Source: Streptomyces albireticuli (lineage in GTDB: Bacteria; Actinomycetota; Actinomycetes; Streptomycetales; Streptomycetaceae). Taken from it: a stretch of 64,000 nt of DNA. The stretch spans positions 744,001-808,000 of the forward strand of contig NZ_CP021744.1 in assembly GCF_002192455.1 (NCBI RefSeq). Direction: 5' to 3'. Positions 8,186-17,281 of this stretch are shown one piece after another. Below the pieces are notes generated by a model that saw only the letters and a program-made list of their open reading frames with translations, did no database searches and was not told the DNA's origin. The position numbers were made by a program, and so were the translations under genes. Each line of letters starts with the position of its first letter. Position 1 is the first letter of the stretch.

Positions 8186-9099
8186 CGGCCGGGGACACGG
8201 CGGCCGGGGCGCCCGTGCCCGTCGCGGACGCCGCGGGCACGGCGGCCGAGGACCGGTACGTACCGTCCGCGCGGCGCCTGGAGCGCGAGCGCTTCAAACG
8301 GACCCGGGCCCGCCGGGCCACCGCGGTGGCCGCCCTCAGCACCCTCGTCACGGGCGTCGTGCTGTTCCTCGCCGTCGTCAACTCCCCCGGCTGGCCCCGC
8401 ACCCGGGAGACGTTCTTCAGCGCGCACTACGCCCGCGAGGCGCTGCCCAAGGTGCTCGACGGCCTGTGGCTCAACGTGCGGCTGCTGGTCATCTGCGGGG
8501 CGGCCGTCCTGATCCTCGGGATGCTGATCGCCGTGGCCCGCACGCTGCGCGGCCCGGTGTTCTTCCCGCTGCGCGCGCTGGCCACCGCCTACACCGACTT
8601 CTTCCGCGGTCTGCCGCTGGTGATCTGCCTGCTCATGGTGGTCTTCGGCATCCCGGCCCTGCGCCTCCAGGGCGTCACCACCGACCCGGTGCTGCTGGGC
8701 GGGACGGCGCTGGTCCTCACCTACTCGGCGTACGTCGCGGAGGTCTTCCGGGCGGGCATCGAGTCCGTCCATCCCAGCCAGCGGGCCGCCGCCCGCTCCC
8801 TGGGGCTCAACGGCCGGCAGACCCTGCGCTTCGTCGTCCTGCCGCAGGCCGTGCGGCGGGTCGTGCCGCCGCTCCTCAACGACCTGGTCTCGCTCCAGAA
8901 GGACACCGGTCTCGTGTCGATCGCGGGCGCGGTCGACGCCGTGTACGCGGCGCAGATCGTCGCGAGCAAGAGCTTCAACTACACGCCGTACGTGGTCGCC
9001 GGGCTCATCTTCGTCGCCCTCACCATCCCCGCGACCCGGTTCACGGACTGGGTCACGGCCCGGATGGACCGCCGCCGGGCCCAGGGAGGGATCGTATGA
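8182..9099 (+). CDS. Amino acid ABC transporter permease
   Basis: A 305-residue inner-membrane permease with several hydrophobic helices. Its EAA loop, EVFRAGIESVHPSQRAAARSLG followed by LPQAVRRVVPPL, is the contact site for the ATPase and typical of the HisM/GltK group. I take the GTG at 8182, which overlaps the binding-protein stop; the in-frame reading further upstream overlaps the whole binding-protein gene and is a shadow. The ~50-residue N-terminal cytosolic tail is Ala/Arg-rich. A single permease gene suggests a homodimer. Confidence 0.93.
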   Translation: MTAGDTAAGAPVPVADAAGTAAEDRYVPSARRLERERFKRTRARRATAVAALSTLVTGVVLFLAVVNSPGWPRTRETFFSAHYAREALPKVLDGLWLNVRLLVICGAAVLILGMLIAVARTLRGPVFFPLRALATAYTDFFRGLPLVICLLMVVFGIPALRLQGVTTDPVLLGGTALVLTYSAYVAEVFRAGIESVHPSQRAAARSLGLNGRQTLRFVVLPQAVRRVVPPLLNDLVSLQKDTGLVSIAGAVDAVYAAQIVASKSFNYTPYVVAGLIFVALTIPATRFTDWVTARMDRRRAQGGIV

Positions 9100-9986
9100 C
9101 CAGCGACGGCGCGACCGGCGACCGTAAGGACGAGGGCACGCCGGTGCCGGGCGGGCTGCGGAAGGACGCCTCGGTGCCGGTGCCGCGGGAGGACGGCGCG
9201 GCGGCCGGGGCAGGCGCCCCGGCGCCCGGGCAGGGCTCCTCGGCGCCCGTGCTGCGGCTGGAGGCGGTCCGTAAGACCTTCGGGCGGACCGTCGTCCTGC
9301 GCGACGTCGACCTGGAGGTCGCGCCGCACACGGTCACGGCACTGATCGGCGCCTCCGGCTCCGGCAAGTCGACGCTGCTGCGCTGCGCGAACCTGCTGGA
9401 GGAGATCGACGACGGCGCGATCTTCCTCGACGGCGAGGACATCACCGACCCCCGCGTGGACCCGGACACCGTGCGCCGCCGGATCGGAGTGGTCTTCCAG
9501 GCCTACAACCTCTTCCCGCACATGACGGTGCTCGACAACATCACCCTCGCGCCGCGCCGGGTGCACGGGGAGCCGCGCGCGCGGGCGGAGGAGCGGGCAC
9601 GGGAACTGCTGGAGCGGCTGGGCCTGGGCGGAAAGGCGGGCGAGTACCCGGACCGGCTGAGCGGCGGCCAGCAGCAGCGGGTCGCGATCGTACGGGCGCT
9701 GGCGGGCCGGCCCCGGCTGCTGCTGCTCGACGAGATCACCGCGGCCCTCGACCCGGAGCTGGTCGGTGAGGTGCTGGGCGTCGTGCGCGACCTCAAGGAG
9801 GAGGGCATGACCATGGTCCTGGCCACCCACGAGATGGGCTTCGCCCGGGACGTCGCCGACCAGGTCTGCTTCCTGGACGGCGGGGTGGTGCTGGAGCGCG
9901 GCACCGCGGCCGAGGTCTTCGGCGATCCGCAAGAGGAGCGCACGCGGCGGTTCCTGCGGCGGCTGGTGGAGGCCGGCAGGCTGTGA
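9096..9986 (+). CDS. Amino acid ABC transporter ATP-binding protein
   Basis: A 296-residue ABC ATPase. Walker A is GASGSGKST, the Q-loop FQAYNLFPHMTV, the signature LSGGQQQR, Walker B LLLLDEITAALD, and the switch histidine sits in ATHEMGFARDVAD. Sequence around the motifs is of the GlnQ/HisP type. A Gly/Ala/Pro-rich tail of about 50 residues precedes the core, longer than usual. The ATG overlaps the permease stop (ATGA), so translation is coupled. The operon ends in the hairpin at 10008. Confidence 0.95.
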   Translation: MTSDGATGDRKDEGTPVPGGLRKDASVPVPREDGAAAGAGAPAPGQGSSAPVLRLEAVRKTFGRTVVLRDVDLEVAPHTVTALIGASGSGKSTLLRCANLLEEIDDGAIFLDGEDITDPRVDPDTVRRRIGVVFQAYNLFPHMTVLDNITLAPRRVHGEPRARAEERARELLERLGLGGKAGEYPDRLSGGQQQRVAIVRALAGRPRLLLLDEITAALDPELVGEVLGVVRDLKEEGMTMVLATHEMGFARDVADQVCFLDGGVVLERGTAAEVFGDPQEERTRRFLRRLVEAGRL

Positions 9987-10007
9987 GGGCGTCCGTGACG
10001 GGATGAC

Positions 10008-10049
10008 ATGGGTAAGGGGCTCCGGCTGTAGCCGGAGCCCCTTACCCAT
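10008..10049 (+). terminator. Strong hairpin terminator of the ABC transporter operon
   Basis: Two perfectly complementary 20-base arms (beginning ATGGGTAAGG and ending CCTTACCCAT) are separated by only GT, giving an exceptionally stable stem 22 bases after the ATPase stop. No long T run follows. It lies between convergent genes, so it can also stop transcription from the minus-strand GNAT gene. Confidence 0.85.
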
Positions 10050-10090
10050 ATCTGTCGTGCGTGACGGCCTACCGGCTATCGCCGCACCGC

Positions 10091-10644
10091 TTACGGCAGC
10101 TTCTTGAGCAGCAGCTCGAATTCGAGGTCGTCGCGCTGCGGGACGCCGAAGCGCTCGTCGCCGTAGGGGAAGGGGCTCATCTCGCCGGTGCGCGCGTAGC
10201 CACGGCGCTCGTACCAGGCGATCAGGTCGTCACGCTGCCGGATGACCGTCATGTGCATCTCGCGGGCGTCCCACTCGGCGCGGACGAAACGTTCCGCCTC
10301 CGCGATGATCAGCTTGCCGAGGCCGGCGCCCTGCATCGCCGGCCGGACCGCGAACATCCCGAAGTACGCGTGGTCACCACGGTGTTCGAGCTGGCAGCAG
10401 GCGACCATGGCACCGTCGAGCTCGACCACGAGCAGCCGGCTGTTCGCGTCGGTCACCACGGCCAGGACGCCGTCGGGATCGGTCCGCTGGCCGTCGAGCA
10501 GGTCCGCCTCGGTCGTCCACCCGGCCCGGCTGTCGTCACCCCGGTAGGCCGATTCGACGAGCGCCACGAGATCGGGCACATCGGCGGCGGTGGCGGTGCG
10601 GAAGGTCGGCTCGGCAGCGCGGCTGCCGGCGGTTTCCATGGTCA
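10091..10644 (-). CDS. GNAT family N-acetyltransferase
   Basis: About 184 residues. The acetyl-CoA-binding motif A is YFGMFAVRPAMQGAGLGKLIIAEAERF (VRPAMQGAGLGK is the pyrophosphate loop), and the C-terminal part YERRGYARTGE is motif B. The substrate is unknown. The GTG at 10644 has GAGAGG nine bases upstream; the ATG at 10638 is an alternative two codons later. Single gene, convergent with the transporter operon. Confidence 0.88.
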
Positions 10645-10717
10645 CCCGTAGGTTCCTCTCCATACGTTTCGACTCGTATGAACACTAACCCGATCCATGG
10701 TGCGTACAGTCACGGTC

Positions 10718-11110
10718 ATGGCGCACGTACTCAGCAGCAGGGTGCTCCTCCGGCCCACCGACCCCGAGCGCTCCCGTACCTTCTACGGAAGCACGCTGGG
10801 ACTCGCGGTCTACCGCGAGTTCGGCACGGGCCCGGAGCGCGGCACCGTCTATTTCCTGGGCGGCGGATACCTGGAGGTCTCGGGCCGCTCCGAGACTCCC
10901 CCGGGGCCCGGCATGGAGTTGTGGTTGCAGGTCGCGGACGCGGCGGCCACGCACGAGGAGCTGGCCCGGCGGGGCGTCGCCATCCTGGAGCCGCCGGAGC
11001 GCAAGCCGTGGGGGCTGATCGAGATGTGGATCGCGGATCCGGACGGGGTGCGGATCGCGGTGGTGGAGGTGCCGGAGGACCATCCGATGCGCTACCGCCC
11101 GGGGATCTAG
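10718..11110 (+). CDS. VOC family protein (glyoxalase/bleomycin-resistance fold)
   Basis: A 130-residue single-domain vicinal-oxygen-chelate protein: SSRVLLRPTDPERSRTFYGSTLGLAVYREFG is the first beta-alpha-beta-beta-beta unit, and PWGLIEMWIADPDGVRIAVVE the second. These act as dioxygenases, glyoxalases or binding proteins for small molecules. I chose the ATG at 10718 (MAHVLSSR); the ATG at 10697 adds seven residues with no better ribosome site. It lies just left of the polyketide cluster, and membership is uncertain. Confidence 0.85.
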   Translation: MAHVLSSRVLLRPTDPERSRTFYGSTLGLAVYREFGTGPERGTVYFLGGGYLEVSGRSETPPGPGMELWLQVADAAATHEELARRGVAILEPPERKPWGLIEMWIADPDGVRIAVVEVPEDHPMRYRPGI

Positions 11111-11220
11111 GTCCGGCCCCGGGCCCCACGTCGCCGGACCTCCGGCCTCCGGAAGACGGGTTCGGCCGCACCTGGACAGAACAGCTAGTGGGCCACACCC
11201 GTTCGTGGAAGGGTGAAGGA

Positions 11221-11631
11221 ATGAACTCAGAGAACTCCTTAGCGAAGTCCCTTCAGGCGAACAAGGATCTCGTGGCCGAGTACATCCGGCTGTTCTACAA
11301 CGACAAGGACTTCGACCAGGCCCGCCGGTTGCTCACCGAGGGCTTCGTCAACCACCACCACGGCGTCGGCGCGGGCCGCGACCGGACCGTCGAGACGTTC
11401 TCGGCCGTCGCCGCCGCCATGCCCGGGTTCTCGCTGACGGTGCGGCGCATGGTGGCCGAGGGCGACCAGGTATGGACGCACAGCGTGGCCAGGGTCGCGC
11501 CGGACGTACCGCCCTCGGTGGTGGTGGACATCTGGCGGATCGAGGAAGGCCGCCTCGCCGAGCACTGGGACGTGGGCCAGGGCGTGCCGGAGGGCTCCTC
11601 GCTCGACGAACTGATCGAGGACGCCGGCTGA
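11221..11631 (+). CDS. SnoaL-like / NTF2-fold ester-cyclase family protein (TTA codon)
   Basis: A 136-residue NTF2-fold protein: [30 protein letters not shown], then a C-terminal [16 protein letters not shown] typical of the SnoaL-like aldol-condensation group. Such proteins include polyketide cyclases, so a cluster role is possible but unproven. The ATG follows GAAGGA. Codon 7 is TTA (11239-11241), so translation should need the bldA tRNA, linking it to late growth. It lies 23 bases upstream of the aldo/keto reductase and is likely co-transcribed with it. Confidence 0.83.
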   Translation: MNSENSLAKSLQANKDLVAEYIRLFYNDKDFDQARRLLTEGFVNHHHGVGAGRDRTVETFSAVAAAMPGFSLTVRRMVAEGDQVWTHSVARVAPDVPPSVVVDIWRIEEGRLAEHWDVGQGVPEGSSLDELIEDAG

Positions 11632-11654
11632 CCGGGCGGGGGGAAGGAATGCGT

Positions 11655-12809
11655 ATGAAGCTCCGCCGCGTCGGTCGTGAGGGACCCGAGGTCTTCCCTC
11701 TCGGACTCGGCTGCATGGGCATGTCGGAGTTCTACGGCAGTGCCCGGGAGCCGGAGTCGATCGCGGTCATCCACCGCGCCCTCGACCTCGGGGTGAATCT
11801 GCTGGACACCGCCGACATGTACGGGATCGGGGAGAACGAGCGCCTGGTCGGGCGCGCCGTCGCGGACCGTCGCGACCGTGTGCTGCTCGCCACCAAGTTC
11901 GGTGTGGTCCGTGCCGGGGATCCCGCGGCGCGTGGCATCAACGGCAGCCCGGAATATGTGCGCGCCGCCTGCGACGCGTCCCTTGCCAGGCTCTGCGTGG
12001 ACCACATCGACCTGTACTACCTGCACCGTCGCGATCCCCAGGTGCCCATCGAGGAGACCGTCGGGGCGATGGCCGAGCTGGTGCGGGCCGGGAAGGTGCG
12101 CTGGCTCGGGCTGTCCGAGGTGAGCGCGCAGACCCTTCGCCGGGCCTGCTCGGTGCATCCGATCTCCGCGTTGCAGAGCGAGTTCTCGCTGTTCAGCCGG
12201 GACGTCGAGGAGAGCGTGCTGCCTACGGCCCGGGAGCTCGGCGTCTCCCTGGTCGCCTACGCCCCGATCAGCCGGGGCCTGCTCGGCGGCGCCCTGCCGC
12301 CCGCGTCCGAACTGGCCGACGGAGACTTCCGCCGGGCGGCGCCCCGCTTCCTCGGTGAGAACGCCGAGCACAACGCGCGTCTCGTGGCCAGGGTCCGGGA
12401 GATCGCGAACGAGGCCGGGCTCAGCCCGGCCCAGCTCTCCCTCGCCTGGCTGCTCGCGCAGGGCGAGGACATCGTGCCGATTCCGGGCACCAAGCGGCGG
12501 AGCTACCTGGAGCAGAACGTGGCCGCCACGGAGGTGGAGCTGTCCGGGCGGACGCTCGCGGCTCTGGAGACGGCCGTCCCCCGGGCGCGGTGCGCGGCGA
12601 GCGGTACCCGGACATGTCGCACATCGGTCGCTGACCGCCCTCCCGGCGGCGTGGTCCTCAGGGTTCAGATGAGGAACTGGTCGTATCCCACCCGCCGGGA
12701 GCGGTTGCGCAGTTCGCCGTTCTCGTGCACCAGCACGTCCTGCACCAGGCAGCTCGGGGCGACCTCGGGCTCGCGCACTCCGGGCCTGGTGGTCACCACG
12801 AGCACGTAG
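11655..12809 (+). CDS. Aldo/keto reductase, C-terminus frameshifted
   Basis: An aldo/keto reductase of about 325 conserved residues: [13 protein letters not shown], then [21 protein letters not shown] (catalytic D and Y), VLLATKFG (K), and [24 protein letters not shown] (NADPH site). As read, it continues past its natural end to 12809, overlapping the antisense gene. Adding one C to the CCCCC run at 12578-12582 restores the normal tail [14 protein letters not shown] with a TGA at 12632-12634. So the true gene most likely spans 11655-12634 and carries either a terminal frameshift or a sequencing error. The start ATG follows GGAAGGA. It could be a cluster tailoring ketoreductase. Confidence 0.85.
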   Translation: MKLRRVGREGPEVFPLGLGCMGMSEFYGSAREPESIAVIHRALDLGVNLLDTADMYGIGENERLVGRAVADRRDRVLLATKFGVVRAGDPAARGINGSPEYVRAACDASLARLCVDHIDLYYLHRRDPQVPIEETVGAMAELVRAGKVRWLGLSEVSAQTLRRACSVHPISALQSEFSLFSRDVEESVLPTARELGVSLVAYAPISRGLLGGALPPASELADGDFRRAAPRFLGENAEHNARLVARVREIANEAGLSPAQLSLAWLLAQGEDIVPIPGTKRRSYLEQNVAATEVELSGRTLAALETAVPRARCAASGTRTCRTSVADRPPGGVVLRVQMRNWSYPTRRERLRSSPFSCTSTSCTRQLGATSGSRTPGLVVTTST

Positions 12810-13114
12810 AACGTGGAGTGGATGCTGCCGTCGTCCTGCGGATCCAGGTCGATCATGTTGAACCAGTGCCTGCGCTGTACCGGGTCGTCCTCGAACCGCT
12901 TGTGGAAGTCGTACAGGTCCGCCGTGATGCCCGCGCGGGTCCGCGACGGTTCGCGGCCCGGCGTGTGGGAGAACTCGCCGTCCTCGGTGAACGTCTCCGC
13001 GTACGCCTCCAGTTTGCCCGCGTCGAGCGACTGCATCTGCCGCGCGTAGAACTGCTGGACCTCGGCGTACAGCAAACGCTCGTCCGGTTCGCTGCCGCTA
13101 CGCCTGCTCGTCAT
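12665..13114 (-). CDS. NTF2-like (nuclear transport factor 2 family) protein of the PKS cluster
   Basis: A 149-residue alpha+beta-barrel protein: [61 protein letters not shown], ending [13 protein letters not shown]. This looks like the ring-hydroxylating dioxygenase beta-subunit/SnoaL group found beside many aromatic polyketide synthases, where they act as cyclases or accessory hydroxylation factors. The ATG at 13114 has AAGGGG nine bases upstream. It is divergent from the ketoreductase, and SARP-type repeats stand about 75-100 bases upstream in its own orientation. Exact reaction unknown. Confidence 0.83.
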   Translation of the reverse strand: MTSRRSGSEPDERLLYAEVQQFYARQMQSLDAGKLEAYAETFTEDGEFSHTPGREPSRTRAGITADLYDFHKRFEDDPVQRRHWFNMIDLDPQDDGSIHSTFYVLVVTTRPGVREPEVAPSCLVQDVLVHENGELRNRSRRVGYDQFLI

Positions 13115-13187
13115 GGCTGAAGCCCCTTCGGTGGACGGTGCCGGGCGACCCTTCACTGTCGTCGGCCCCGCCACCGTCCGGCCTGCT

Positions 13188-13216
13188 CGTCCAAGTCCCC
13201 TCGAAGTCCACTCGAT
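13188..13216 (-). promoter_or_regulatory. SARP-type heptamer repeats for the NTF2-like gene
   Basis: Read on the minus strand, three heptamers start exactly 11 bases apart: ATCGAGT, TTCGAGG, TTGGACG. The first two sit within near-identical 11-mers (plus strand AGTCCCCTCGA and AGTCCACTCGA, 13194-13215). SARP activators such as ActII-ORF4 and DnrI bind TCGAG-like direct repeats with 11-bp spacing. The site faces the gene starting at 13114. Binding is inferred. Confidence 0.65.
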
Positions 13217-13276
13217 GCGGCTCCCGGCCGCCGGCCACCCCGTCACGGGTGCCGTTCCGCTCCGGCGAGACCGGAA

Positions 13277-13305
13277 TTCCAGTCCGATTGGATCCGGGTT
13301 CGAGC
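13277..13305 (+). promoter_or_regulatory. SARP-type heptamer repeats for the minimal PKS operon
   Basis: On the plus strand TTCCAGT (13277), TTGGATC (13288) and TTCGAGC (13299) start at exact 11-base steps; the last is the canonical SARP heptamer and the others match it at 5 of 7 bases. The end of the last heptamer is 80 bases before the ketoreductase start, much as the opposing site is about 74 bases before the NTF2-like gene. Binding is inferred. Confidence 0.58.
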
Positions 13306-13385
13306 ACCTCCGGCCAGCGTGGAGCGCAGTTCGCAGCCAGAGCGAAACGCCCGGGCTGTCCCGGCAGAACCCGAAAGGACCGACC

Positions 13386-14171
13386 ATGGCGGAACGCACC
13401 CGGCGAGTGGCACTGGTCACCGGAGCGACCAGCGGCATGGGCCTAGAGATCGCCAAGGGCCTGGGCCGGCAGGGCATCAGCGTCTACATCTGCTCGCGGC
13501 GCGAGGACGCGGTGGCCGCGACCGTCAAGGAGCTGCGCGATCTGGGCCTCGATGTGGACGGGCGGTCCTGCGACGTCCGGAAGCCGGAGCGGATCCGCGC
13601 GCTCGTGGACGCGGCCGTCGACCGCTTCGGCCCCATCGACATCCTGGTCAACAACGCCGGCCGGCCCGGTGGCGGGAACACCGCCGAGATCCCGGACGAG
13701 GTCTGGTACGACGTGATCGACACCAACTTGAACAGCGTCTTCCTCGTCACCAAGCAGGTGCTGACGCGCGGCGGCCTCCAGGACAAGAGCTGGGGCCGGA
13801 TCATCAACATCGCCTCCACCGGCGGCAAGCAGGGCGTGATCCACGCCGCCCCGTACTCGGCTTCCAAGCACGGCGTCGTCGGCTTCTCCAAGGCGCTCGG
13901 TCTGGAGCTCGCCAAGACCGGCATCACGGTGAACGCGGTCTGCCCGGGGTTCGTCGAGACGCCCATGGCCGTGGGAGTGCGTGAGCACTACGCGGCGATC
14001 TGGGGCGTGGACACGGAGGAGGCACACCGCCGGATCAGCGCCCGCGCGCCGATCGGCCGGTACGTGGAGTCCGGCGAGGTCGCCGCGATGGTCGACTACC
14101 TGGTGAGCGAGGGCGCCAACGCGGTGACCGCCCAGGCCCTGAACGTCTGCGGCGGGCTCGGCAACTACTGA
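13386..14171 (+). CDS. Type II PKS ketoreductase (ActIII-like, SDR)
   Basis: A 261-residue SDR closely resembling the actinorhodin C-9 ketoreductase. TGATSGMGLEIAKGLG is the NADPH-binding turn, NNAGRPGGGNT contains the PGG motif tied to ActIII stereocontrol, S is in NIASTGGKQG, and YSASKHG gives Tyr/Lys. The C-terminus ALNVCGGLGNY is the ActIII ending. It reduces one keto group of the nascent poly-beta-ketone, normally C-9, before first-ring closure. The ATG follows GAAAGGA. First gene of a plus-strand operon running to 24594, with SARP-type repeats upstream. Confidence 0.95.
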   Translation: MAERTRRVALVTGATSGMGLEIAKGLGRQGISVYICSRREDAVAATVKELRDLGLDVDGRSCDVRKPERIRALVDAAVDRFGPIDILVNNAGRPGGGNTAEIPDEVWYDVIDTNLNSVFLVTKQVLTRGGLQDKSWGRIINIASTGGKQGVIHAAPYSASKHGVVGFSKALGLELAKTGITVNAVCPGFVETPMAVGVREHYAAIWGVDTEEAHRRISARAPIGRYVESGEVAAMVDYLVSEGANAVTAQALNVCGGLGNY

Positions 14172-14299
14172 TCCCGCCGGTCCGCGGCCCGGGCCGGGAA
14201 GGGGGCGTGGAGCCGCGCCCCCTGTTCGCCGCGCACCGGCACGCGCCGGCCGCGCCGCCCGCTCCCCCGCCCCACACCAACGCAAAGGAACGCACTGAG

Positions 14300-14344
14300 A
14301 TGCTCAGTTCAACTGTGCCGACGGCCGTGGACGGCCCCCGATGA
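14300..14344 (+). CDS. 14-codon mini-ORF overlapping the KS-alpha start
   Basis: ATG at 14300, with AAAGGAA seven bases upstream, opens a frame encoding [14 protein letters not shown] that stops at TGA 14342-14344. That stop overlaps the KS-alpha ATG at 14341 as ATGA. The KS-alpha start has no good ribosome site of its own and no in-frame start upstream before a stop, so the ribosome probably loads here and reinitiates. The peptide itself need have no function. Confidence 0.5.
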   Translation: MLSSTVPTAVDGPR

Positions 14345-15606
14345 CGCGCCGTGTCGTGATCACCGGAATCGGCATCCGGGCCCCCGGAGGCAAGGGCGCG
14401 AAGGAGTTCTGGTCCACGCTGACCAACGGCCGCACCGCCACCCGCAGGATCACGTTCTTCGACCCTTCGCCCTACCGGTCGCAGGTCGCCGCCGAAGCCG
14501 ACTTCGACCCGGTCATCGAGGGACTCACGGCACCGGAGATCGACCGCATGGACCGGGCCACCCAGTTCGCGGTGGTCTGCGCGAAAGAGGCCGTCAGGGA
14601 CAGCGGGCTCGGCTTCGGCGGCCTGGACCCGTACCGCGTCGGTGTCGCTCTGGGCAGCGCGGTCGCGGCCGCCACGAGCCTCGAACGCGAATACCTGGCC
14701 CTGTCCGGCCGGGGCCGTGACTGGGAGATGGACCCCGCGCGGCTCTCCCCGCACATGTTCGACTACATGGCGCCGAGTGTGATGGCGGCCGAGGTCGCGT
14801 GGACGGTGGGCGCCGAGGGCCCGGTGGCGATGGTCTCCAACGGCTGCACCTCGGGGCTCGATTCGGTCGGCCACGCCGCGCAGCTGATCCGTGAGGGCAG
14901 CGCCGACGTGATGGTGGCCGGGGCCTGCGACACGCCGATCACCCCGATCGTGGTGGCCTGCTTCGACGCCATCAAGGCGACCACGCCGCGCAACGACGAC
15001 CCGGAGCACGCCTCGCGCCCCTTCGACGGCTCCCGGAACGGCTTCGTGCTCGCCGAGGGCGCGGCCATGTTCGTCCTCGAGGAGTACGACAGCGCCCGGC
15101 GCCGCGACGCGCACATCTACGCCGAGGTCACCGGGTACGCGACGCGCTCCAACGCGTTCCATATGACCGGCCTCAAGCCGGACGGCCGGGAGATGGCCGA
15201 GGCGATCCGGGTCGCCCTCGACGAGTCGCGGGCCGATGTGACGGCCGTGGACTACATCAACGCGCACGGCTCGGGGACCAAGCAGAACGACCGCCACGAG
15301 ACCGCCGCGTTCAAGCGCAGTCTCGGGCAGCACGCCTACGAGACCCCGGTCAGCTCGATCAAGTCGATGGTGGGGCACTCGCTCGGCGCCATCGGCTCGG
15401 TGGAGATCGCGGCATCGCTGCTGGCCATCGAGCACAACGTGGTTCCGCCCACGGCCAATCTGCACACCAGCGACCCCGAGTGCGACCTGGACTACGTACC
15501 GGTCACCGCTCGCGAGCACCGGGTGGACACGGTCCTCACCGTGGGCAGCGGCTTCGGCGGGTTCCAGAGCGCGATGGTCCTGCGCAGCCCCCAGGAGGTC
15601 TCATGA
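14341..15606 (+). CDS. Type II PKS ketosynthase alpha subunit (KS-alpha)
   Basis: A 421-residue beta-ketoacyl synthase alpha subunit, strongly actinorhodin-like ([47 protein letters not shown]). Catalytic residues are Cys169 in SNGCTSGLD, His309 in [11 protein letters not shown] and His346 in [13 protein letters not shown]. With the chain-length factor it condenses malonyl-ACP units. Residue 167 is Asn where KS-alpha proteins I know have Thr (STGCTSG). The start is the ATG coupled to the mini-ORF at 14300. Its stop overlaps the chain-length factor start as ATGA. Confidence 0.97.
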   Translation: MTRRVVITGIGIRAPGGKGAKEFWSTLTNGRTATRRITFFDPSPYRSQVAAEADFDPVIEGLTAPEIDRMDRATQFAVVCAKEAVRDSGLGFGGLDPYRVGVALGSAVAAATSLEREYLALSGRGRDWEMDPARLSPHMFDYMAPSVMAAEVAWTVGAEGPVAMVSNGCTSGLDSVGHAAQLIREGSADVMVAGACDTPITPIVVACFDAIKATTPRNDDPEHASRPFDGSRNGFVLAEGAAMFVLEEYDSARRRDAHIYAEVTGYATRSNAFHMTGLKPDGREMAEAIRVALDESRADVTAVDYINAHGSGTKQNDRHETAAFKRSLGQHAYETPVSSIKSMVGHSLGAIGSVEIAASLLAIEHNVVPPTANLHTSDPECDLDYVPVTAREHRVDTVLTVGSGFGGFQSAMVLRSPQEVS

Positions 15607-16916
15607 GTGCCGTCGGAGCGGCGGCCGTCGCGCGGCAGCCCGGCCCCGGCGCGAGCCCGCACCCGGGCACCCGCCCGGTGTACGTGACCGGCATCGGCGT
15701 CGCCGCGCCCAACGGCCTCGGCCTGGAGCGCTACTGGGAGGCGGTCCTCGCGGGCCGCTCGGGCGTCGTACCGATCACCCGCTTCGACACGTCCCGCTAT
15801 CCGGCCCGGCTGGCGGGTCAGATCGAGGACTTCGACGCGTCCGCGCACCTGCCGAGCCGGCTCCTTCCGCAGACCGACGTCTCGACCCGGCTCGCGCTGA
15901 CCGCCGCGGACTGGGCGATCGCCGACGCGGGCGTGGATCCGTCGAGCACCACGGACTACGACATGGGCGTGGTGACCTCCAACGGGTGCGGCGGCTTCGA
16001 GTTCACCCACCGGGAGTTCAAGAAGCTGTGGAGCGTCGGCCCCCAGGCGGTCAGCGTGTACGAGTCCTTCGCCTGGTTCTACGCGGTCAACACCGGTCAG
16101 ATCTCGATCCGCAACGGTATGCGCGGACCCAGCAGCGCCCTGGTGGCCGAGCAGGCCGGCGGCCTCGACGCCCTCGGACACGCCCGGCGCACCGTCCACC
16201 GCGGCACTCCCCTGGTGGTCACCGGAGGCGTGGACTCCGCGTTCGACCCGTGGGGGTGGGTCTCCCACCTGTCCAGCGGGCGGATCAGCCACGCCACCGA
16301 CCCGGAGCGCGCCTACCTGCCGTTCGACGCGGCGGCCTGCGGCTATGTGCCGGGCGAGGGCGGGGCGATCCTGGTGGTCGAGGACCCCGTGGCGGCCCGG
16401 GCGCGCGGGGCGGGCCGGGTGTACGGGGAGATCGCCGGGTACGCCTCGACCTTCGACCCCGCCCCGGAGGGCGTCCGGGGGGAACTCGCCGCACCTCCCG
16501 GGCGGCCACCGGGGCTGCGCCGGGCGGCCGAGCAGGCCCTGGCCCAGGCCGGGCTGACGCCCCAGGACGTGGACGTGGTGTTCGCGGACGCGGCCGGTGT
16601 CCGCGACCTGGACCGTGCCGAGGCCACGGCGATCCGGGAGCTTTTCGGGGCACACCGGGTGCCGGTGACCGCGCCCAAGGCGCTCACCGGGAGGCTCTAC
16701 GCGGGCGGCGGTCCGCTGGACGTCGCCACCGCGCTCCTGACCATCCGGGACGGTGTGATCCCGGCTTCCGGGGCCGTCGTCGACGTCCCGGCCGATTACG
16801 GGATCGACCTGGTGACCAAGGGCCCGCGGGAGGCCCGCGTCGCCTGCGCCCTGGTCCTCGCCCGCGGCCGATGGGGGTTCAACTCGGCCGTGGTGGTACG
16901 CGAGGCAACCCTCTGA
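15603..16916 (+). CDS. Type II PKS chain-length factor (KS-beta)
   Basis: A 437-residue KS-beta. The active-site Cys is replaced by Gln184 ([16 protein letters not shown]), the hallmark of chain-length factors, which also start chains by malonyl decarboxylation. The gate-helix region [21 protein letters not shown] reads like actinorhodin CLF, so an octaketide (C16) chain is the best guess. The N-terminus carries about 25 extra residues. It forms a heterodimer with KS-alpha, with coupled translation (ATGA). Chain length is inference from remembered similarity. Confidence 0.95.
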   Translation: MSAVGAAAVARQPGPGASPHPGTRPVYVTGIGVAAPNGLGLERYWEAVLAGRSGVVPITRFDTSRYPARLAGQIEDFDASAHLPSRLLPQTDVSTRLALTAADWAIADAGVDPSSTTDYDMGVVTSNGCGGFEFTHREFKKLWSVGPQAVSVYESFAWFYAVNTGQISIRNGMRGPSSALVAEQAGGLDALGHARRTVHRGTPLVVTGGVDSAFDPWGWVSHLSSGRISHATDPERAYLPFDAAACGYVPGEGGAILVVEDPVAARARGAGRVYGEIAGYASTFDPAPEGVRGELAAPPGRPPGLRRAAEQALAQAGLTPQDVDVVFADAAGVRDLDRAEATAIRELFGAHRVPVTAPKALTGRLYAGGGPLDVATALLTIRDGVIPASGAVVDVPADYGIDLVTKGPREARVACALVLARGRWGFNSAVVVREATL

Positions 16917-16965
16917 TGCTCATCCGTCCAGGCGTCGCCTCACCACTGACAGCAAGGATTCGACC

Positions 16966-17229
16966 ATGACGAACACCACCATGACCCTCGACGATCTGCA
17001 CCGCATCCTGGCCGTCTGCGGGGGCGCGAGCGAGTCCTGGCCGGCGGGCGAGGACGTGCACGACCGGCCCTTCGAGGAGCTCGGCTACGACTCCCTCGCC
17101 CTGCTGGAGGCCGCCGTGCGCATCGAGAACGAGTTCGGCGTGCAGGTGCCGGACGAGGTGATCCCGCAGCTCACCAGCCCGCGCGACGTACTCGACCTGG
17201 TCAACGGCCCCACCGCGAAGACCGTGTGA
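16966..17229 (+). CDS. Type II PKS acyl carrier protein
   Basis: An 87-residue acidic ACP. The phosphopantetheine serine is Ser43 in FEELGYDSLALLE. The C-terminal half (VQVPDEVIPQLTSPRDVLDLVNG) is the usual ACP helix III-IV region. It carries the growing polyketide during extension and reduction. The ATG at 16966 has AAGGA upstream; it lies 49 bases after the chain-length factor. A phosphopantetheinyl transferase and malonyl-CoA:ACP transacylase are not in the window, as is usual when they come from primary metabolism. Confidence 0.96.
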   Translation: MTNTTMTLDDLHRILAVCGGASESWPAGEDVHDRPFEELGYDSLALLEAAVRIENEFGVQVPDEVIPQLTSPRDVLDLVNGPTAKTV

Positions 17230-17281
17230 AGCGGCGCGCGGCGCTCACCGACCGACCCGCCGACCCGGAAGGCCCTCGACC

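Noticed and set aside
14035..15519. 494-codon minus-strand reading frame opposite KS-alpha
   Set aside because: It mirrors the codon bias of KS-alpha on the other strand, has Arg/Gly/Val-rich content and no family resemblance; a GC-rich shadow.
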